Notes: generated from the sequence alone by a model not told the origin. A stretch of 64,000 nucleotides of DNA from Pseudomonas sp. Irchel 3A7 (GCF_900187565.1 NZ_FYED01000014.1:124001-188000), one strand, 5' to 3'; shown: positions 26,039 through 35,522, numbered from the stretch's first letter. Numbers and translations are program-made.

Positions 26039-26689
26039 ATGAATACTTCAGATAGCAGGGCGGGAACTCAGGCAAATAACCCGGATCCCGGCAAGCCTGA
26101 GCACGCTTTTCAGGATCTTAAAGAGGATGTCACCGAGGCGCTGGGGGGCGTGCGTGAGCAAGCCGATGCTCAGTTCGGTGAGTACCGTGACACTGCCGCG
26201 GATCAGATCGAGGCCTTGGCAAAAGGGGCAAAATCCTTTGTTTCCGAACTCGAGGAAAAGGACACGCTCGGCATGTCCGATTACCTCAGCGACATGGCGG
26301 AGTCGATGAGCGGACTCGCCGGGAGTCTACGCGGCAAAAGTGCTGAACAGCTCCTGCATGACGCCGCCGAACTGGCGCGGAGCAACCCGACGCTGTTCAT
26401 CGCCGGCAGCATTGCGTTGGGCTTCGGTCTGTCGCGATTCTTGAAGGCAGGCAGTGCGTCGACTGCGCCCCTTGATGCGGCAAGCGATTCATCTGCGAGC
26501 AGCTCGACGCCTCCCGCAGGCGGATTTGGTGCTCATCGACCTTATGAGTCACCCATCGCCCCGCACACTGATCCGAATCCGGGTCTGGCCACCGGCATCA
26601 CACCCGCTTCGCCCCATGAACAGGATCATCGGTCGGACTTCGCCACCTCATCGGCAACGGGTGCGCCAATCTTTAAAGGAGACGTGTGA
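26039..26689 (+). CDS. YqjD/ElaB-like (DUF883-like) stress protein
   Basis: 216 residues: a polar helical N-terminus (~20-110), one hydrophobic segment at ~120-138 (PTLFIAGSIALGFGLSRFL) and a Ser/Pro/His-rich disordered tail. The layout, helical domain followed by a C-terminal glycine-rich membrane anchor after ELARSNP, matches the YqjD/ElaB group of membrane-tethered, stationary-phase ribosome-associated proteins; some relatives are called nutrient-deprivation-induced. GAGGGA precedes the ATG. It overlaps the next gene by one base. Confidence 0.7.
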   Translation: MNTSDSRAGTQANNPDPGKPEHAFQDLKEDVTEALGGVREQADAQFGEYRDTAADQIEALAKGAKSFVSELEEKDTLGMSDYLSDMAESMSGLAGSLRGKSAEQLLHDAAELARSNPTLFIAGSIALGFGLSRFLKAGSASTAPLDAASDSSASSSTPPAGGFGAHRPYESPIAPHTDPNPGLATGITPASPHEQDHRSDFATSSATGAPIFKGDV

Positions 26690-27117
26690 TGAACAGAGAA
26701 GATACCGAGCTGCCCGGCTCAAGACCTATATCGGCGTCTGACGATGCTTCGATGATCGGCTTGCTGCGGCAATTATCCCGGGAAGTGCCTGCCCTGTTTA
26801 CGAAGGAGCTGGCGCTGGCCAAGGCCGAACTGCAAGCCAGCCTGACCACCCTCAAGGCAGGGATCGCCGCCGTGGCCGGCGGTGCAATTGTGCTGTTGGC
26901 GGGTTTTATCATTCTGTTGATGTCAGCGGTGTACGGGTTGAGCACCGTCATGGCGCCCTGGCTGGCTGCACTGATAGTCGGTGTGGTGGTGATGATCGTC
27001 GGGTTCGCCATGCTGCAATCGGGAAAAAAACAATTCGAGCCGTCCCACTTCAAGCCCGACCGGACCCTGGACGCTTTGAATAAAGATCAGGAAGCGCTGC
27101 GGAGGAAAGTCACATGA
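26689..27117 (+). CDS. Phage-holin-superfamily 6 (DUF1469, YqjE-like) membrane protein
   Basis: 142 residues with an N-terminal amphipathic helix (LLRQLSREVPALFTKELALAKAEL) and two membrane spans (AAVAGGAIVLLAGFIILLMS, APWLAALIVGVVVMIVGFAM), the DUF1469 arrangement of E. coli YqjE. Despite the name it is not a phage gene. AAGGAG lies eight bases before ATG 26689, and the start overlaps the preceding stop. It is the middle gene of a tightly coupled three-gene operon. Confidence 0.85.
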   Translation: MNREDTELPGSRPISASDDASMIGLLRQLSREVPALFTKELALAKAELQASLTTLKAGIAAVAGGAIVLLAGFIILLMSAVYGLSTVMAPWLAALIVGVVVMIVGFAMLQSGKKQFEPSHFKPDRTLDALNKDQEALRRKVT

Positions 27118-27938
27118 AAAGCGAATTGGACATCGAATCGGAAAAAAGCCCCGAACAGATCGAGCGTGAGATCGATGCGCAGCGGGCCAGCATCGGCAAT
27201 ATCGTCGATGCGCTGGAAAGCAAATTCACCCCCGGGCAAATGTTCGACCAGGCCTGGGGCATGATGCAGAACAATGGCACAACGTTCATGAGCAATCTGG
27301 GCACCAGTGTGCGTAACAACCCAGTTCCCGCCGTGCTGACCTCGGTCGGTTTGCTGTGGCTGATGATGGGCCAAAATCGTCCCCCGGTCGCTTATCCCGG
27401 GTATCGAACCGGGCCCGACCAGGGCAGGGTCGGCGAGTGGGCCGATGATCTGGCGGACGGCATCGACGGCGCACGCGAGCATCTGCATCAAACCGCCGAT
27501 TCACTGAAGGGGGGATATCAGTCACTCAAAAGCAAGGCTGCGAGGGCAGGCGACAACGTCGGTGCTGCTGCCGAAAGCATCAGCCACGCGGCGCATGACG
27601 CCAGTGACCGGATTGCGCGCAACACTCAGGTCTTGGGTCAGCAATTCAATCATTTGCTCAAGGAGCAACCGCTGATGGTTGCCGCGGCGGGTATCGCTTT
27701 GGGCGCGTTGCTGGGTGCGGCGTTGCCGACGACCAGCACTGAGCAGCGCTATCTGGGGCGTAAAAGCGCCGGCCTGGTGGATAAGGTGAAGAAGCAGGCA
27801 CAAGAAGGCTACGAGGCGGTGCGCGATACCGTCACCAAGACAACCGAGCATTCGGAAAATCGGGCCAACCGGGAGTCAGGGCCCACGACTGCAGCCAATG
27901 CTTCAGCCGATCTTACCAAGGGGCTGGGGACGTCCTGA
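27114..27938 (+). CDS. DUF3618 domain protein
   Basis: 274 residues. The N-terminal SPEQIEREIDAQRASIGNIV and DALESKFTPGQMFDQAW form the DUF3618 motif; a short hydrophobic segment follows (VPAVLTSVGLLWLMMGQ, ~62-78), then a long helical region with ~11-residue periodicity (KSKAARAGDNVGAAAESISH, LEA-like) and a second hydrophobic patch (LMVAAAGIALGALLGAALP). It probably spans or coats the inner membrane in stress. The ATG overlaps the preceding stop and has GGAGG upstream. Confidence 0.85.
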   Translation: MKSELDIESEKSPEQIEREIDAQRASIGNIVDALESKFTPGQMFDQAWGMMQNNGTTFMSNLGTSVRNNPVPAVLTSVGLLWLMMGQNRPPVAYPGYRTGPDQGRVGEWADDLADGIDGAREHLHQTADSLKGGYQSLKSKAARAGDNVGAAAESISHAAHDASDRIARNTQVLGQQFNHLLKEQPLMVAAAGIALGALLGAALPTTSTEQRYLGRKSAGLVDKVKKQAQEGYEAVRDTVTKTTEHSENRANRESGPTTAANASADLTKGLGTS

Positions 27939-27951
27939 CACTGCGGCTCCC

Positions 27952-27978
27952 ACGGAAGGCCTGCAATGGGCCTTCCGT
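27952..27978 (+). terminator. Hairpin terminator of the stress operon
   Basis: ACGGAAGGCC and GGCCTTCCGT form a perfect 10-bp stem with a 7-nt loop, 13 bp after the DUF3618 stop. No T-run follows. Confidence 0.7.
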
Positions 27979-28262
27979 AAGGGAGCGGTTATCAAACGCT
28001 GCGGATAGCTGGATTCATAGACTGGGTGTTCCATTGATCCGATGTCACAATTGAGCACCGGCGCGTCGCCAGGCGGTGCGCTGGGCATGCGGTATTGGCG
28101 GCTGTATGGTTCCCCGCGCATTGACTGCAGAGCATATGACCGGCCATTCCTACAACACCTTCGGCTTCAGCGTCTTTAGCGGGAAGGTTCGTCCTGGCCG
28201 TGACTGACGGCGACCGGATAGCGCCGGATGGAAGTTCCTCGATGCCATGGACCGCAATAAGT
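27979..28262. other. Intergenic stretch without a supported gene
   Basis: Together with the flanking hairpins this is a ~370-bp gap between the DUF3618 gene and the convergent TonB receptor. A minus-strand frame with several Cys codons exists (27992-28294), but it lacks a ribosome-binding site and runs through the receptor's terminator hairpin. Confidence 0.4.
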
Positions 28263-28289
28263 ACAACACCGGCGCAAGGCCGGTGTTGT
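28263..28289. terminator. Terminator hairpin downstream of the TonB receptor
   Basis: ACAACACCGGC and GCCGGTGTTGT form a perfect 11-bp stem with the loop GCAAG, 57 bp beyond the receptor stop on the minus strand. Confidence 0.7.
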
Positions 28290-28345
28290 GTCATCGCGTC
28301 GGGTTCATCCAGGTAACAGAGTACCTCGCCGCTGCGCTGGGTAAC

Positions 28346-30601
28346 TCAGAAACGGTACTTCGCGGACGCGGTAATGCTGCGGGGCGCACCGTATGTCAGC
28401 GCACCGTAGGCATCGAAAATGTCGAAGTACTTCTCATCGGTGACGTTGTTGGCATTGACCTGCGCCGAGAGGTTATCGGTGATCTCGTAGCGCGCCATCA
28501 GGTTGACCAGCGCGTAGGCATCCTGCTGAATCTTCTCGGAGTTGCCTGCCGGGTTGGTGGCGTAGGTGTAGATCGAATCCTGCCAGTTGACGCCGCCGCC
28601 AATGGTCAGCTTGTTGAACATGCCGGGCAGGCGATAGGTGGTGAACGTACGCAACAGTTTGGTTGGGTATAGCGTGTTCACATCGTCGCCGTTGGCATCT
28701 TCGGCGGTGAACTGGGTGTAGCCCACCGAGGCATTCCAGTCGGTCGCCAGTTCGCCGGAGACTTCCAGCTCGAAGCCCTTGCTGGTCGCGCCTTCGCTGG
28801 CCTCGTAGGCGTAGCCGCCGACAGGGTTCGACGGATCGATCAGCACGCCGGTGCTCTGGCCCAGGTTATCCTGTTTGATCTGGAAGATGGCCGCGGAGGC
28901 GTTCAAGCGGCCCCCGAAGTACTCACCTTTCAGGCCGATTTCACTGCTCTCGCCAACGATGGGCTCCAGTTGCTGGCCACTGCTGTCACGCACCGACTGC
29001 GGCAGGAAGATTTCCGTGTAGCTGGCATAGGCCGAGAGGTTGTCGGTGAGGTCATAGACCACACCTGCATAAGGGGTCAGCTCATGATCGACATCGATCT
29101 TGCTCACTTCCGAATAGATGTCATCACTGGTCTTTTCGTACCAGCTCTCACGTGCGCCAAGAATCACTTTCAAATCGTCGGTCACGTTCAAGCGTGTTGC
29201 CGCATACAGCCCTTTTTGTCGGGTCTCGCTGTAGCCGTAGTCTTCCCTCGGACCCCAGATCGGCTCGGGGAAATCGCCGTTGTAGGCATCGAAGTCGGCA
29301 ACACCGTCAAACCCGGTTTGCGCGTTGAGGGCATCGGCGTCGAATTTCTGTTTGCTGTCCACATAACCAAAGGCCAATTCGTGCTCACGGCCCAACATCG
29401 AGAACGGGCCACTGAAGCGGATGCCGTAGTCATCCTGGGTGGTCTCGGTCTTGTAGGTCGCCGGGAACGAAGACATGCCGGAGCTGCCATTCTGGCCAGG
29501 ATTGCCAGAGAGGTAGAGCAGGGAAGAGTCGCCGTTTCGCTCGCCACGGTTGTAGCTGAGGTTCATTTGCCAGTCGTTGGCGAACCTGTGGTCGAGGTTG
29601 ACGAAGTAGGTCTCGAAGGTGGTGTCCCACTTGCTCCACTTGGCGGAGGTGGTCTTCGAGCGGCTCCAGTGGGTGCGGCTGCCGTCGGCGTACCAGACGG
29701 GCAGGCCACCCCACATCGGCGAGTCGGCATTGCTTTCCTGCCGGCTCAAGCCGAACCACAGCGTGGTGTCGGGGGTCAGGTCGATATCCATGGTGCCGTA
29801 CAGGGTCTGGCGCTTGTTCGAATTCATATCGATCCAGGTGTCGCCTTCGTTGGTCTCCGCGACCAGACGCCCACGCACAGTGCCTTCCGAATTCAGCGCG
29901 GTGGACACATCGGCCTCGACGCCATAGGTGTCCCAGGTACCGGCGCTCAGTTCCAGCGAGCCTTTCAGATCTCTACTGTTGGCGCGTTTGCGCACCATGT
30001 TGATGGTCGCCGAAGGATCGCCGGCACCGGTCATCAACCCGTTGGCACCGCGCACGATTTCAACGCGGTCATACATGGCCAGGCTGCTGAAAATCTCCCC
30101 CGAACTCCATGGCTGCTCGAAGATGGTGGGTACGCCATCGATCATCAGCGAGTTGAGTTCAAAGCCCCGGGCGTTGAACTGCGCCCGGCTTGTCTCGTAG
30201 CGGTTGACCGACACCCCCGTGGCATTGTTGACCACGTCGAGGATGGTATTGAGATCCTGGTCCTGGATGCGCTGTTGGGTGATGACGCTGACCGACTGCG
30301 GCGTCTCCCGCAGCGACATATTCAACGGCGTGGCCGTGCGTGCAGCCTCTGTCGTGTACGAGTGGGTGTCTTCGGTCACGGCGCTGCGTACACGGGCGGC
30401 AGTCTCTGTGATAGCGATAGGCGCCAGGTTCAAGGCACCTCCCGTCTCGGTCTGCTCAGTCTGTTCCGCCGCCTGCACATAAGGCGCAGTGATGGCGATG
30501 CCGGCTGCCAGCATGTGCACGGCGAGAGCCAACGGGCGCACGGTCGAAGGCGAACGCGGCGTAACGGGATTTTGTGAACACAGGGAGAGGAGAGCGGTCA
30601 T
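28346..30601 (-). CDS. TonB-dependent siderophore receptor (FhuE/FoxA-like)
   Basis: 751 residues: signal peptide (~1-44, ending APYVQA-AE), a plug domain (~85-220: SLRETPQSVSVITQQRIQDQ, ARGFELNSLMIDGVPTIF, YDRVEIVRGANGLMTGAGDP) and a 22-strand barrel ending in the aromatic ITASAKYRF typical of outer-membrane proteins. There is no N-terminal STN signalling domain, so it is not a transducer for a surface-signalling sigma factor. Pattern similarity is to hydroxamate receptors such as FhuE; the ligand is not determinable here. It stands alone, with a possible Fur site upstream. Confidence 0.9.
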   Translation of the reverse strand: MTALLSLCSQNPVTPRSPSTVRPLALAVHMLAAGIAITAPYVQAAEQTEQTETGGALNLAPIAITETAARVRSAVTEDTHSYTTEAARTATPLNMSLRETPQSVSVITQQRIQDQDLNTILDVVNNATGVSVNRYETSRAQFNARGFELNSLMIDGVPTIFEQPWSSGEIFSSLAMYDRVEIVRGANGLMTGAGDPSATINMVRKRANSRDLKGSLELSAGTWDTYGVEADVSTALNSEGTVRGRLVAETNEGDTWIDMNSNKRQTLYGTMDIDLTPDTTLWFGLSRQESNADSPMWGGLPVWYADGSRTHWSRSKTTSAKWSKWDTTFETYFVNLDHRFANDWQMNLSYNRGERNGDSSLLYLSGNPGQNGSSGMSSFPATYKTETTQDDYGIRFSGPFSMLGREHELAFGYVDSKQKFDADALNAQTGFDGVADFDAYNGDFPEPIWGPREDYGYSETRQKGLYAATRLNVTDDLKVILGARESWYEKTSDDIYSEVSKIDVDHELTPYAGVVYDLTDNLSAYASYTEIFLPQSVRDSSGQQLEPIVGESSEIGLKGEYFGGRLNASAAIFQIKQDNLGQSTGVLIDPSNPVGGYAYEASEGATSKGFELEVSGELATDWNASVGYTQFTAEDANGDDVNTLYPTKLLRTFTTYRLPGMFNKLTIGGGVNWQDSIYTYATNPAGNSEKIQQDAYALVNLMARYEITDNLSAQVNANNVTDEKYFDIFDAYGALTYGAPRSITASAKYRF

Positions 30602-30623
30602 GCGGACTCACATTTGGTTTGCT

Positions 30624-30650
30624 GTTATTGAGAATCTATATCATACGCAT
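30624..30650 (-). promoter_or_regulatory. Possible Fur box upstream of the TonB receptor
   Basis: On the minus strand the AT-rich stretch TATGATATAGATTCTCAATA, 23-49 bp before the receptor start, resembles a degenerate Fur box (GATAATGATAATCATTATC). The position fits, but the match is imperfect. Confidence 0.4.
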
Positions 30651-30900
30651 ATGTGAATTAATCTGTAATGTGGTTTGTACGCATTTGAGATTATTTATCA
30701 AATGAGATGGCGCCCGGGCACATTTCCCGGGCCACTGCGCTTGGGGATCTGCCGGAGAAGTACCGCGTAGTGTTTCTGCTGTCGCGTTGCGAAGGATTCA
30801 CCCTGGCACGGGGCTACGTTGCAAGCGCGTTTAGCTGACTTGACCGTCGATAGATTTGTGCGGGGTTCAATAAAACCCTGGCGAAACCAGGTGTTGAGTG
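30651..30900. other. Intergenic region between the TonB receptor and the sulfatase
   Basis: No supported gene. A perfect inverted repeat GCCCGGG-CACATTT-CCCGGGC is at 30712-30732. The upstream part contains the receptor promoter; the downstream part is the sulfatase 3-prime region. Confidence 0.4.
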
Positions 30901-30925
30901 GGCGCGTCCAAGCCGCAGACGCGCC
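30901..30925 (-). terminator. Terminator-like hairpin downstream of the alkylsulfatase
   Basis: GGCGCGTC and GACGCGCC pair over a 9-nt loop, 42 bp beyond the sulfatase stop on the minus strand. A smaller CCTGG-CGAAA-CCAGG hairpin lies just beyond. Confidence 0.5.
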
Positions 30926-30966
30926 AGGTTGCCTGTCCATTGGCAGAGTTAACCGCACAATTGGCG

Positions 30967-32988
30967 TTACTGCTTTGTACCCGGTAGAAGTTCAAAGTCC
31001 GGGGTGAACGGGGTCATGGCGGCCATCAGCCGGGCGAACGGTTTGGGATCGCCTTCAAAGGTCGCCTTGCCTTGCGCGACCAGCTGATCGAGGCTGGTCT
31101 GCTTCGCCATCACGCCTTCAAGCGCCGAGCGATCGAGGGTGAGGGTCAGGTCGGCGTTTTTTGCCTGCTGGCCCTTGAGACTGGTCAGCGTTGAATTGCT
31201 CAGCTCCACCACGAATTGTTCACCATTGTCCGGCGTCTTGAGGTTCAGGACGAAGTGCAAGTCCGCAACCTTGCTGCCGTCCAGGGCGATGCCGAGATAT
31301 TCGAGCCACAACTCTGTGCTCATGGCGCGGATCGTGTCGGGGCCGCCGGATTTTGGCGGCAGGCCCTTGGGCATGCCGTGGCGCAATTCATAGGCAGCCG
31401 CAAGGAAGCTGTTGCGTACGCCGGCACTTTCCTTCTGATAGCCCACTTGCTCATAGACATCCGCCAGCAGGTCCTTGGCCTGGACGTTTTGCGGTTCGGC
31501 ATACACCAGCTTATTGAGAATTTCATAAGCTTCGCGGTATTTTCCCTCATCGAACAAGGCTTTGCCCTTGGTCATGATCTTTGCTGCGCCACCCATCATT
31601 TCGACGTACAGCGGTGCCGAATCCTTCGGTGACAGCGGCATCAGCGTGGCAGGATTGGCATCCCAATAACCCAGGTATCGGTTGATCACCGCGCGGCTGT
31701 TGTGTTCTTCCGAACCGTGATAGCTATGGGTCGCCCAGTTCTTCTTCAAGCTCTCGGGCAACTTGTAGACATTCTGGATCTCGTTGATGGTGACGCCCTG
31801 GTTCGCCGCGTGCAGGACGGCGTTATTCAGGTTGGCATAGGCATCGCGCTGTGCGCGCATCACTTCCTGGATCCGTTCATTGCCCCAGCGCGGCCAGTTG
31901 TGCGCGGCGAGCATCACATCAGCCTGCTGGCCGTAGCGATACAGGGCGTTGTTGATGTGCTTTGACCACACCAGCGGATCACGAACCAAAGCACCGCGCA
32001 GGGTGTAGATGTTGTGAATGGTGCCGGTGATGTTCTCGGCCGCCCAGAACGTTTTGAATTGCGGGAACCAGGTATTCATTTCCGACGGTGCTTCGGTGCC
32101 AGGCGTGTTCTGGAACTCCATTTGTACCCCGTCGATTGTCAGGCTTTCGAAATCCTTTTCGATGTATCGATTGGGTTCGATCAGGCCCATGTTGCCGGCG
32201 GCGGCGTTTTTTCCGATGGCCATGTCGACATGACCGTAGGGGCTGCGCGGCAAAAGCAGGCCGTATTGAAAGAACGCCCGTCGGGTCATGGCATTGCCGG
32301 CGTAAACGTTTTCAGCCACCGCATGTTCCATGAAGCCCACGGGGGCGATCAGCGCGACCTTGCCGCTGCGCACGTCCGCTTCCTCGATAACGCCACGGAC
32401 ACCGCCGAAGTGGTCCGCGTGGGAGTGAGAAATCACCACAGCCACTACCGGGCGCTTGCCCAGTTTTTCATTGATGAATTCCAGCGCCGCCCAGGCGGTT
32501 TCCTTTGAGGTCAGGGTGTCGAAAACTATCCAGCCGGTTTCGCCCTTGATAAACGTGATATTGGCCAGGTCAAAGCCGCGTATCTGGTAGATCCTGTCCG
32601 GCACCACCTCGTACAGACCGTAGGCCATGTTGAGCAAGGCCTGGCGCTGCAGCGACGGATTGACCGTGTCGAAGTCCTTGCCGTCCAACAGGAAGTTGTA
32701 GCTGCCCATATTCCAGGCGACGTTCCCCGCTTCGGCCATGATCTTGTTGTAGGGCGGTGCTGCGATGAAGCCTTTTTTGGCTTCTTCAAAATCGCGCTTG
32801 TCTGCAAAAGGAAGCGTTTCGCGCACACCTTTCTGAAATTCAATGGTGTACGTCGACGGCGATTTTCCTTTGTTATCGAAATGCTCGATCGCGGCCGGCA
32901 CGGCAGTTGTCTGAGCAGCAAAAAGGGTGGGGCTGAAGCCCGTAGACAGTGCGATGGCCAGAGCGCAACTGAGGGTCTTGTTATTCAT
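30967..32988 (-). CDS. sdsA: SdsA-type alkylsulfatase, metallo-beta-lactamase fold, exported
   Basis: 673 residues, close to P. aeruginosa SdsA1. A Sec signal peptide (~1-25, FSPTLFA-AQ) precedes the binuclear zinc domain with ISHSHADHFGG (His188, His190, Asp192, His193) and the later ligands in AAENITGTIHN and MLAAHNWPRWG. A helical dimerisation region and a C-terminal SCP2-like domain (LHFVLNLKTPDNGEQF, GDPKPFARLM) follow. SdsA1 hydrolyses primary alkyl sulfates such as dodecyl sulfate to alcohol and sulfate. ATG 32988 has AAGGA at good spacing and begins the signal peptide; the 31-codon extension is rejected. It is divergent from a LysR gene. Confidence 0.92.
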   Translation of the reverse strand: MNNKTLSCALAIALSTGFSPTLFAAQTTAVPAAIEHFDNKGKSPSTYTIEFQKGVRETLPFADKRDFEEAKKGFIAAPPYNKIMAEAGNVAWNMGSYNFLLDGKDFDTVNPSLQRQALLNMAYGLYEVVPDRIYQIRGFDLANITFIKGETGWIVFDTLTSKETAWAALEFINEKLGKRPVVAVVISHSHADHFGGVRGVIEEADVRSGKVALIAPVGFMEHAVAENVYAGNAMTRRAFFQYGLLLPRSPYGHVDMAIGKNAAAGNMGLIEPNRYIEKDFESLTIDGVQMEFQNTPGTEAPSEMNTWFPQFKTFWAAENITGTIHNIYTLRGALVRDPLVWSKHINNALYRYGQQADVMLAAHNWPRWGNERIQEVMRAQRDAYANLNNAVLHAANQGVTINEIQNVYKLPESLKKNWATHSYHGSEEHNSRAVINRYLGYWDANPATLMPLSPKDSAPLYVEMMGGAAKIMTKGKALFDEGKYREAYEILNKLVYAEPQNVQAKDLLADVYEQVGYQKESAGVRNSFLAAAYELRHGMPKGLPPKSGGPDTIRAMSTELWLEYLGIALDGSKVADLHFVLNLKTPDNGEQFVVELSNSTLTSLKGQQAKNADLTLTLDRSALEGVMAKQTSLDQLVAQGKATFEGDPKPFARLMAAMTPFTPDFELLPGTKQ

Positions 32989-33134
32989 GAAGTGTTCCTT
33001 CGCCAGGAGTGTCGATGCCGTTGATGGCACTGGCTTGTTCTTGCTTGTCTTGACCCGCCCGGCAAGGAATAGCATATTCATTTGATTACGAAAAATTCCG
33101 TTTTATTCGATTTCGATAGCATAAAGGTTATGGC

Positions 33135-34091
33135 ATGACCCCGCGCCGCTTACGCCAGTTTCTGGCACTGATTGAACATGCCCATTTTGGTCATGCAGCC
33201 AAAGCGTTGGGCGTTTCGCAACCAGCGCTCAGTAAAAGTATTCAGCTGCTGGAGCAGGAGCTCGGCGTCACGCTGTTCGATCGACGCACCGACGGCGTGA
33301 CCCTGACGGCGTTTGGTCAAGTGCTGCAGAGAAAGAGCCAGCGCTTATTGATGGCCGAAGAGGACCTTCGGCGGGACATTGCTCTGCTGGCGGTTGGCGA
33401 CATTGGCACACTCAAAGTGGCATTGGGGCCGTACCCCAGTGTCATCAGCGGCTATCCGGCCATTGCCCGGTTGCACGCCCGACATCCGCACCTCAATGTG
33501 ACGGCCCATGTCGCCGGGTGGCGAGAGGTTGCGCAGCAGGTCGCCAGCGGCGCAGTGGATCTGGGGATTGCTGAAATCAGCGCCTTGCAAGGTGGTGAGG
33601 AATTCAATTGTGAGCTATTGGGTGAACATGAGGGGCGACTGTTTTGCCGGCCCGGCCATCCGCTGCTTTCGCAACGTTCTTTGAAGCGAGCGCAAACCCT
33701 CGATTATCCTTGGGTGGCGTCGCGTATTCCGTTCCGTCTGGCCGGCGTTTTGCTGCCCGCGACGTTAGGCTGCGCCGGCGCCTATGACACAGTGACTGGC
33801 GATTTCGTGCCTGCGATTGAAATTGACGTCCCCATGCAGATTGTTCAATTCGTGGCAAACAGCAATGCACTGGCGGTGGGTACTTTGTCGGCCTTCGAGC
33901 GGGAGCTGCTGGCGGGTGAAATCGTACCGCTGCCGCTCCACGATCAGGCGTCGTACACCCGTTACGGTTTTATCTCTCTCAAGGAGCGTTCGCTGCCTCC
34001 CGCCGTGGAGGCTTACATGCGCGAAGTGCGTGCGGTGGAAGAGGACGTTGCCCGGCGCGAACATGAGCTGGCCGACTTGATGATGAAATAG
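33135..34091 (+). CDS. LysR-family regulator, probable SdsB-type regulator of the alkylsulfatase
   Basis: 318 residues. The helix-turn-helix lies in the first 65 residues (RLRQFLALIEHAHFGHAAKA, GVSQPALSKSIQLLEQELGV), followed by a ligand-binding domain. It is divergent from sdsA with 146 bp between starts, the same arrangement as sdsB/sdsA in other pseudomonads, where alkyl sulfates induce the sulfatase. The assignment rests on that context. Confidence 0.82.
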   Translation: MTPRRLRQFLALIEHAHFGHAAKALGVSQPALSKSIQLLEQELGVTLFDRRTDGVTLTAFGQVLQRKSQRLLMAEEDLRRDIALLAVGDIGTLKVALGPYPSVISGYPAIARLHARHPHLNVTAHVAGWREVAQQVASGAVDLGIAEISALQGGEEFNCELLGEHEGRLFCRPGHPLLSQRSLKRAQTLDYPWVASRIPFRLAGVLLPATLGCAGAYDTVTGDFVPAIEIDVPMQIVQFVANSNALAVGTLSAFERELLAGEIVPLPLHDQASYTRYGFISLKERSLPPAVEAYMREVRAVEEDVARREHELADLMMK

Positions 34092-34130
34092 CGCAAAGGG
34101 GCCGGTTTCTACAAGGAGTCAGCTTCTCTG

Positions 34131-35522
34131 TCAGTGACGGTCCAGCCAGACAGTCTGCGCATTGCAGAATTCGCGCACGCCAAAATGCGATAACTCTCGA
34201 CCGAAGCCGCTTTTTTTCACACCGCCGAAAGTGACGCGTGGATCGGTAGCGCAGTAGCCATTGATGAAAACACCGCCAGTTTCCAGCCTGCCGGCCATTT
34301 GCTGGGCGAGTTCAACGTTGCCAGTGTAAATGGTGGAAGCCAGGCCGAATTCGCTGTCATTGGCCAGTTCCAGCGCATGGGTCGCATCGCGCGCGGTGAT
34401 GATCGATGCGACCGGGCCAAACAGCTCCTGTTTGAACGAGGTCATTTGATTGGTGACGTTTGCCAGGACCGTGGGCTCGTAGAAATTGCCGCAACCTTCA
34501 GCCATCTTCCCGCCCAACAACAGCGTTGCGCCTTCTTCCAGCGTGTTGCGCACTTGTTGATCCAGTTCATCACGCAAATCACAGCGCGCCATCGGCCCAA
34601 TATACGTTTCGGGGGACAGCGGATCGCCGACGCTCAGTTGGCGCGTGGCTTCGACGAATTTGCGCGTGAATTGCTCTACAACGCCTTGCTCGACGATCAG
34701 GCGTTTGGCGGCGGCGCAGACTTGCCCGGTGTTCTGATATCGGCCGATCACCGCGGCTTTCACAGCGGCGTCGAGGTCTGCATCATCAAGCACAATGAAC
34801 GGATCGGAACCGCCCAGTTCCAGCACGCATTTTTTCAGCGCTGCACCCGCCTGTGCGCCGATGGCCATACCGGCCCTGACGCTACCGGTGAGGGTGACCG
34901 CGGCGATGCGTGGATCTGCGATTGCCTTGGAAACGCCGTCCGGCGTGACGTTGATGACTTCGAACGTACCTTCGGGAAAGCCGGCTTGCTTGAAGGCTTC
35001 GAGAAGCCAATACGCGCACCCCATCACATTGGGTGCATGTTTGAGCACGTAAGTGTTACCCGCGATCAGCGCTGGAATGGCACCGCGCAGCACCTGCCAG
35101 ATCGGGAAGTTCCACGGCATCACCGCGAGAATCGGCCCCAGTGGACGATATTCTATGCGCGCCTTGCCACCCTCGACCAAGGTCGGCTCGGCCGTCAGCA
35201 TGGCCGGTCCGTGTTCGGCGTACCACTCACAGAGTTGCGCGCATTTCTCGATTTCACCGCGTGCCTGGGTGATCGGCTTGCCCATTTCCAGGGTGATCCT
35301 GTTCGCCGTGACTGCTGCGTTTTCACGCAAGGTCTTGGCCAGAGCGATCAACAGTTGCGAACGTTGCGCAATGGGCACATGGCGCCAGACGTGGAACCCG
35401 GCCGCAGCACGCGACAGTACGGCTTGCAGTGCCGAATCGGACTCGAACGGGTAGAAGGCGATCTGCTCACCGTTGGCGGGATTGATCGAGATGGCATGGG
35501 TGAGGCTGGATACGTTGGTCAT
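34131..35522 (-). CDS. Succinate-semialdehyde-type aldehyde dehydrogenase (Sad-like)
   Basis: 463 residues, the length of E. coli Sad (YneI). ALDH features: MPWNFPIWQV (~135), LTGSVRAG, catalytic Glu235 in CVLELGGSDPF and Cys269 in NTGQVCAAAKR, and FGGVKKSGFGRELS near the end. It oxidises a short semialdehyde to the dicarboxylic acid with NAD(P)+. ATG 35522 carries AGGA upstream; the 60-codon extension is not credible. It is the last gene of the decarboxylase/acyl-CoA operon, 59 bp after the CitE-like gene, so the natural substrate may be the semialdehyde produced by the ComDE-like decarboxylase. Confidence 0.87.
   Translation of the reverse strand: MTNVSSLTHAISINPANGEQIAFYPFESDSALQAVLSRAAAGFHVWRHVPIAQRSQLLIALAKTLRENAAVTANRITLEMGKPITQARGEIEKCAQLCEWYAEHGPAMLTAEPTLVEGGKARIEYRPLGPILAVMPWNFPIWQVLRGAIPALIAGNTYVLKHAPNVMGCAYWLLEAFKQAGFPEGTFEVINVTPDGVSKAIADPRIAAVTLTGSVRAGMAIGAQAGAALKKCVLELGGSDPFIVLDDADLDAAVKAAVIGRYQNTGQVCAAAKRLIVEQGVVEQFTRKFVEATRQLSVGDPLSPETYIGPMARCDLRDELDQQVRNTLEEGATLLLGGKMAEGCGNFYEPTVLANVTNQMTSFKQELFGPVASIITARDATHALELANDSEFGLASTIYTGNVELAQQMAGRLETGGVFINGYCATDPRVTFGGVKKSGFGRELSHFGVREFCNAQTVWLDRH

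Noticed and set aside
26689..27117. Phage holin and hence a prophage remnant
   Set aside because: The name comes from the superfamily. The neighbours are stress proteins and there is no other phage gene or attachment site.
27992..28294. Cys-containing small minus-strand frame after the DUF3618 gene
   Set aside because: It starts in the receptor terminator hairpin, lacks a ribosome-binding site and has no recognisable pattern.
28970..30577. 535-codon open frame opposite the first TonB receptor
   Set aside because: It is the antisense of a clear outer-membrane receptor. The translation has no domain, and long antisense frames are expected at this GC content.
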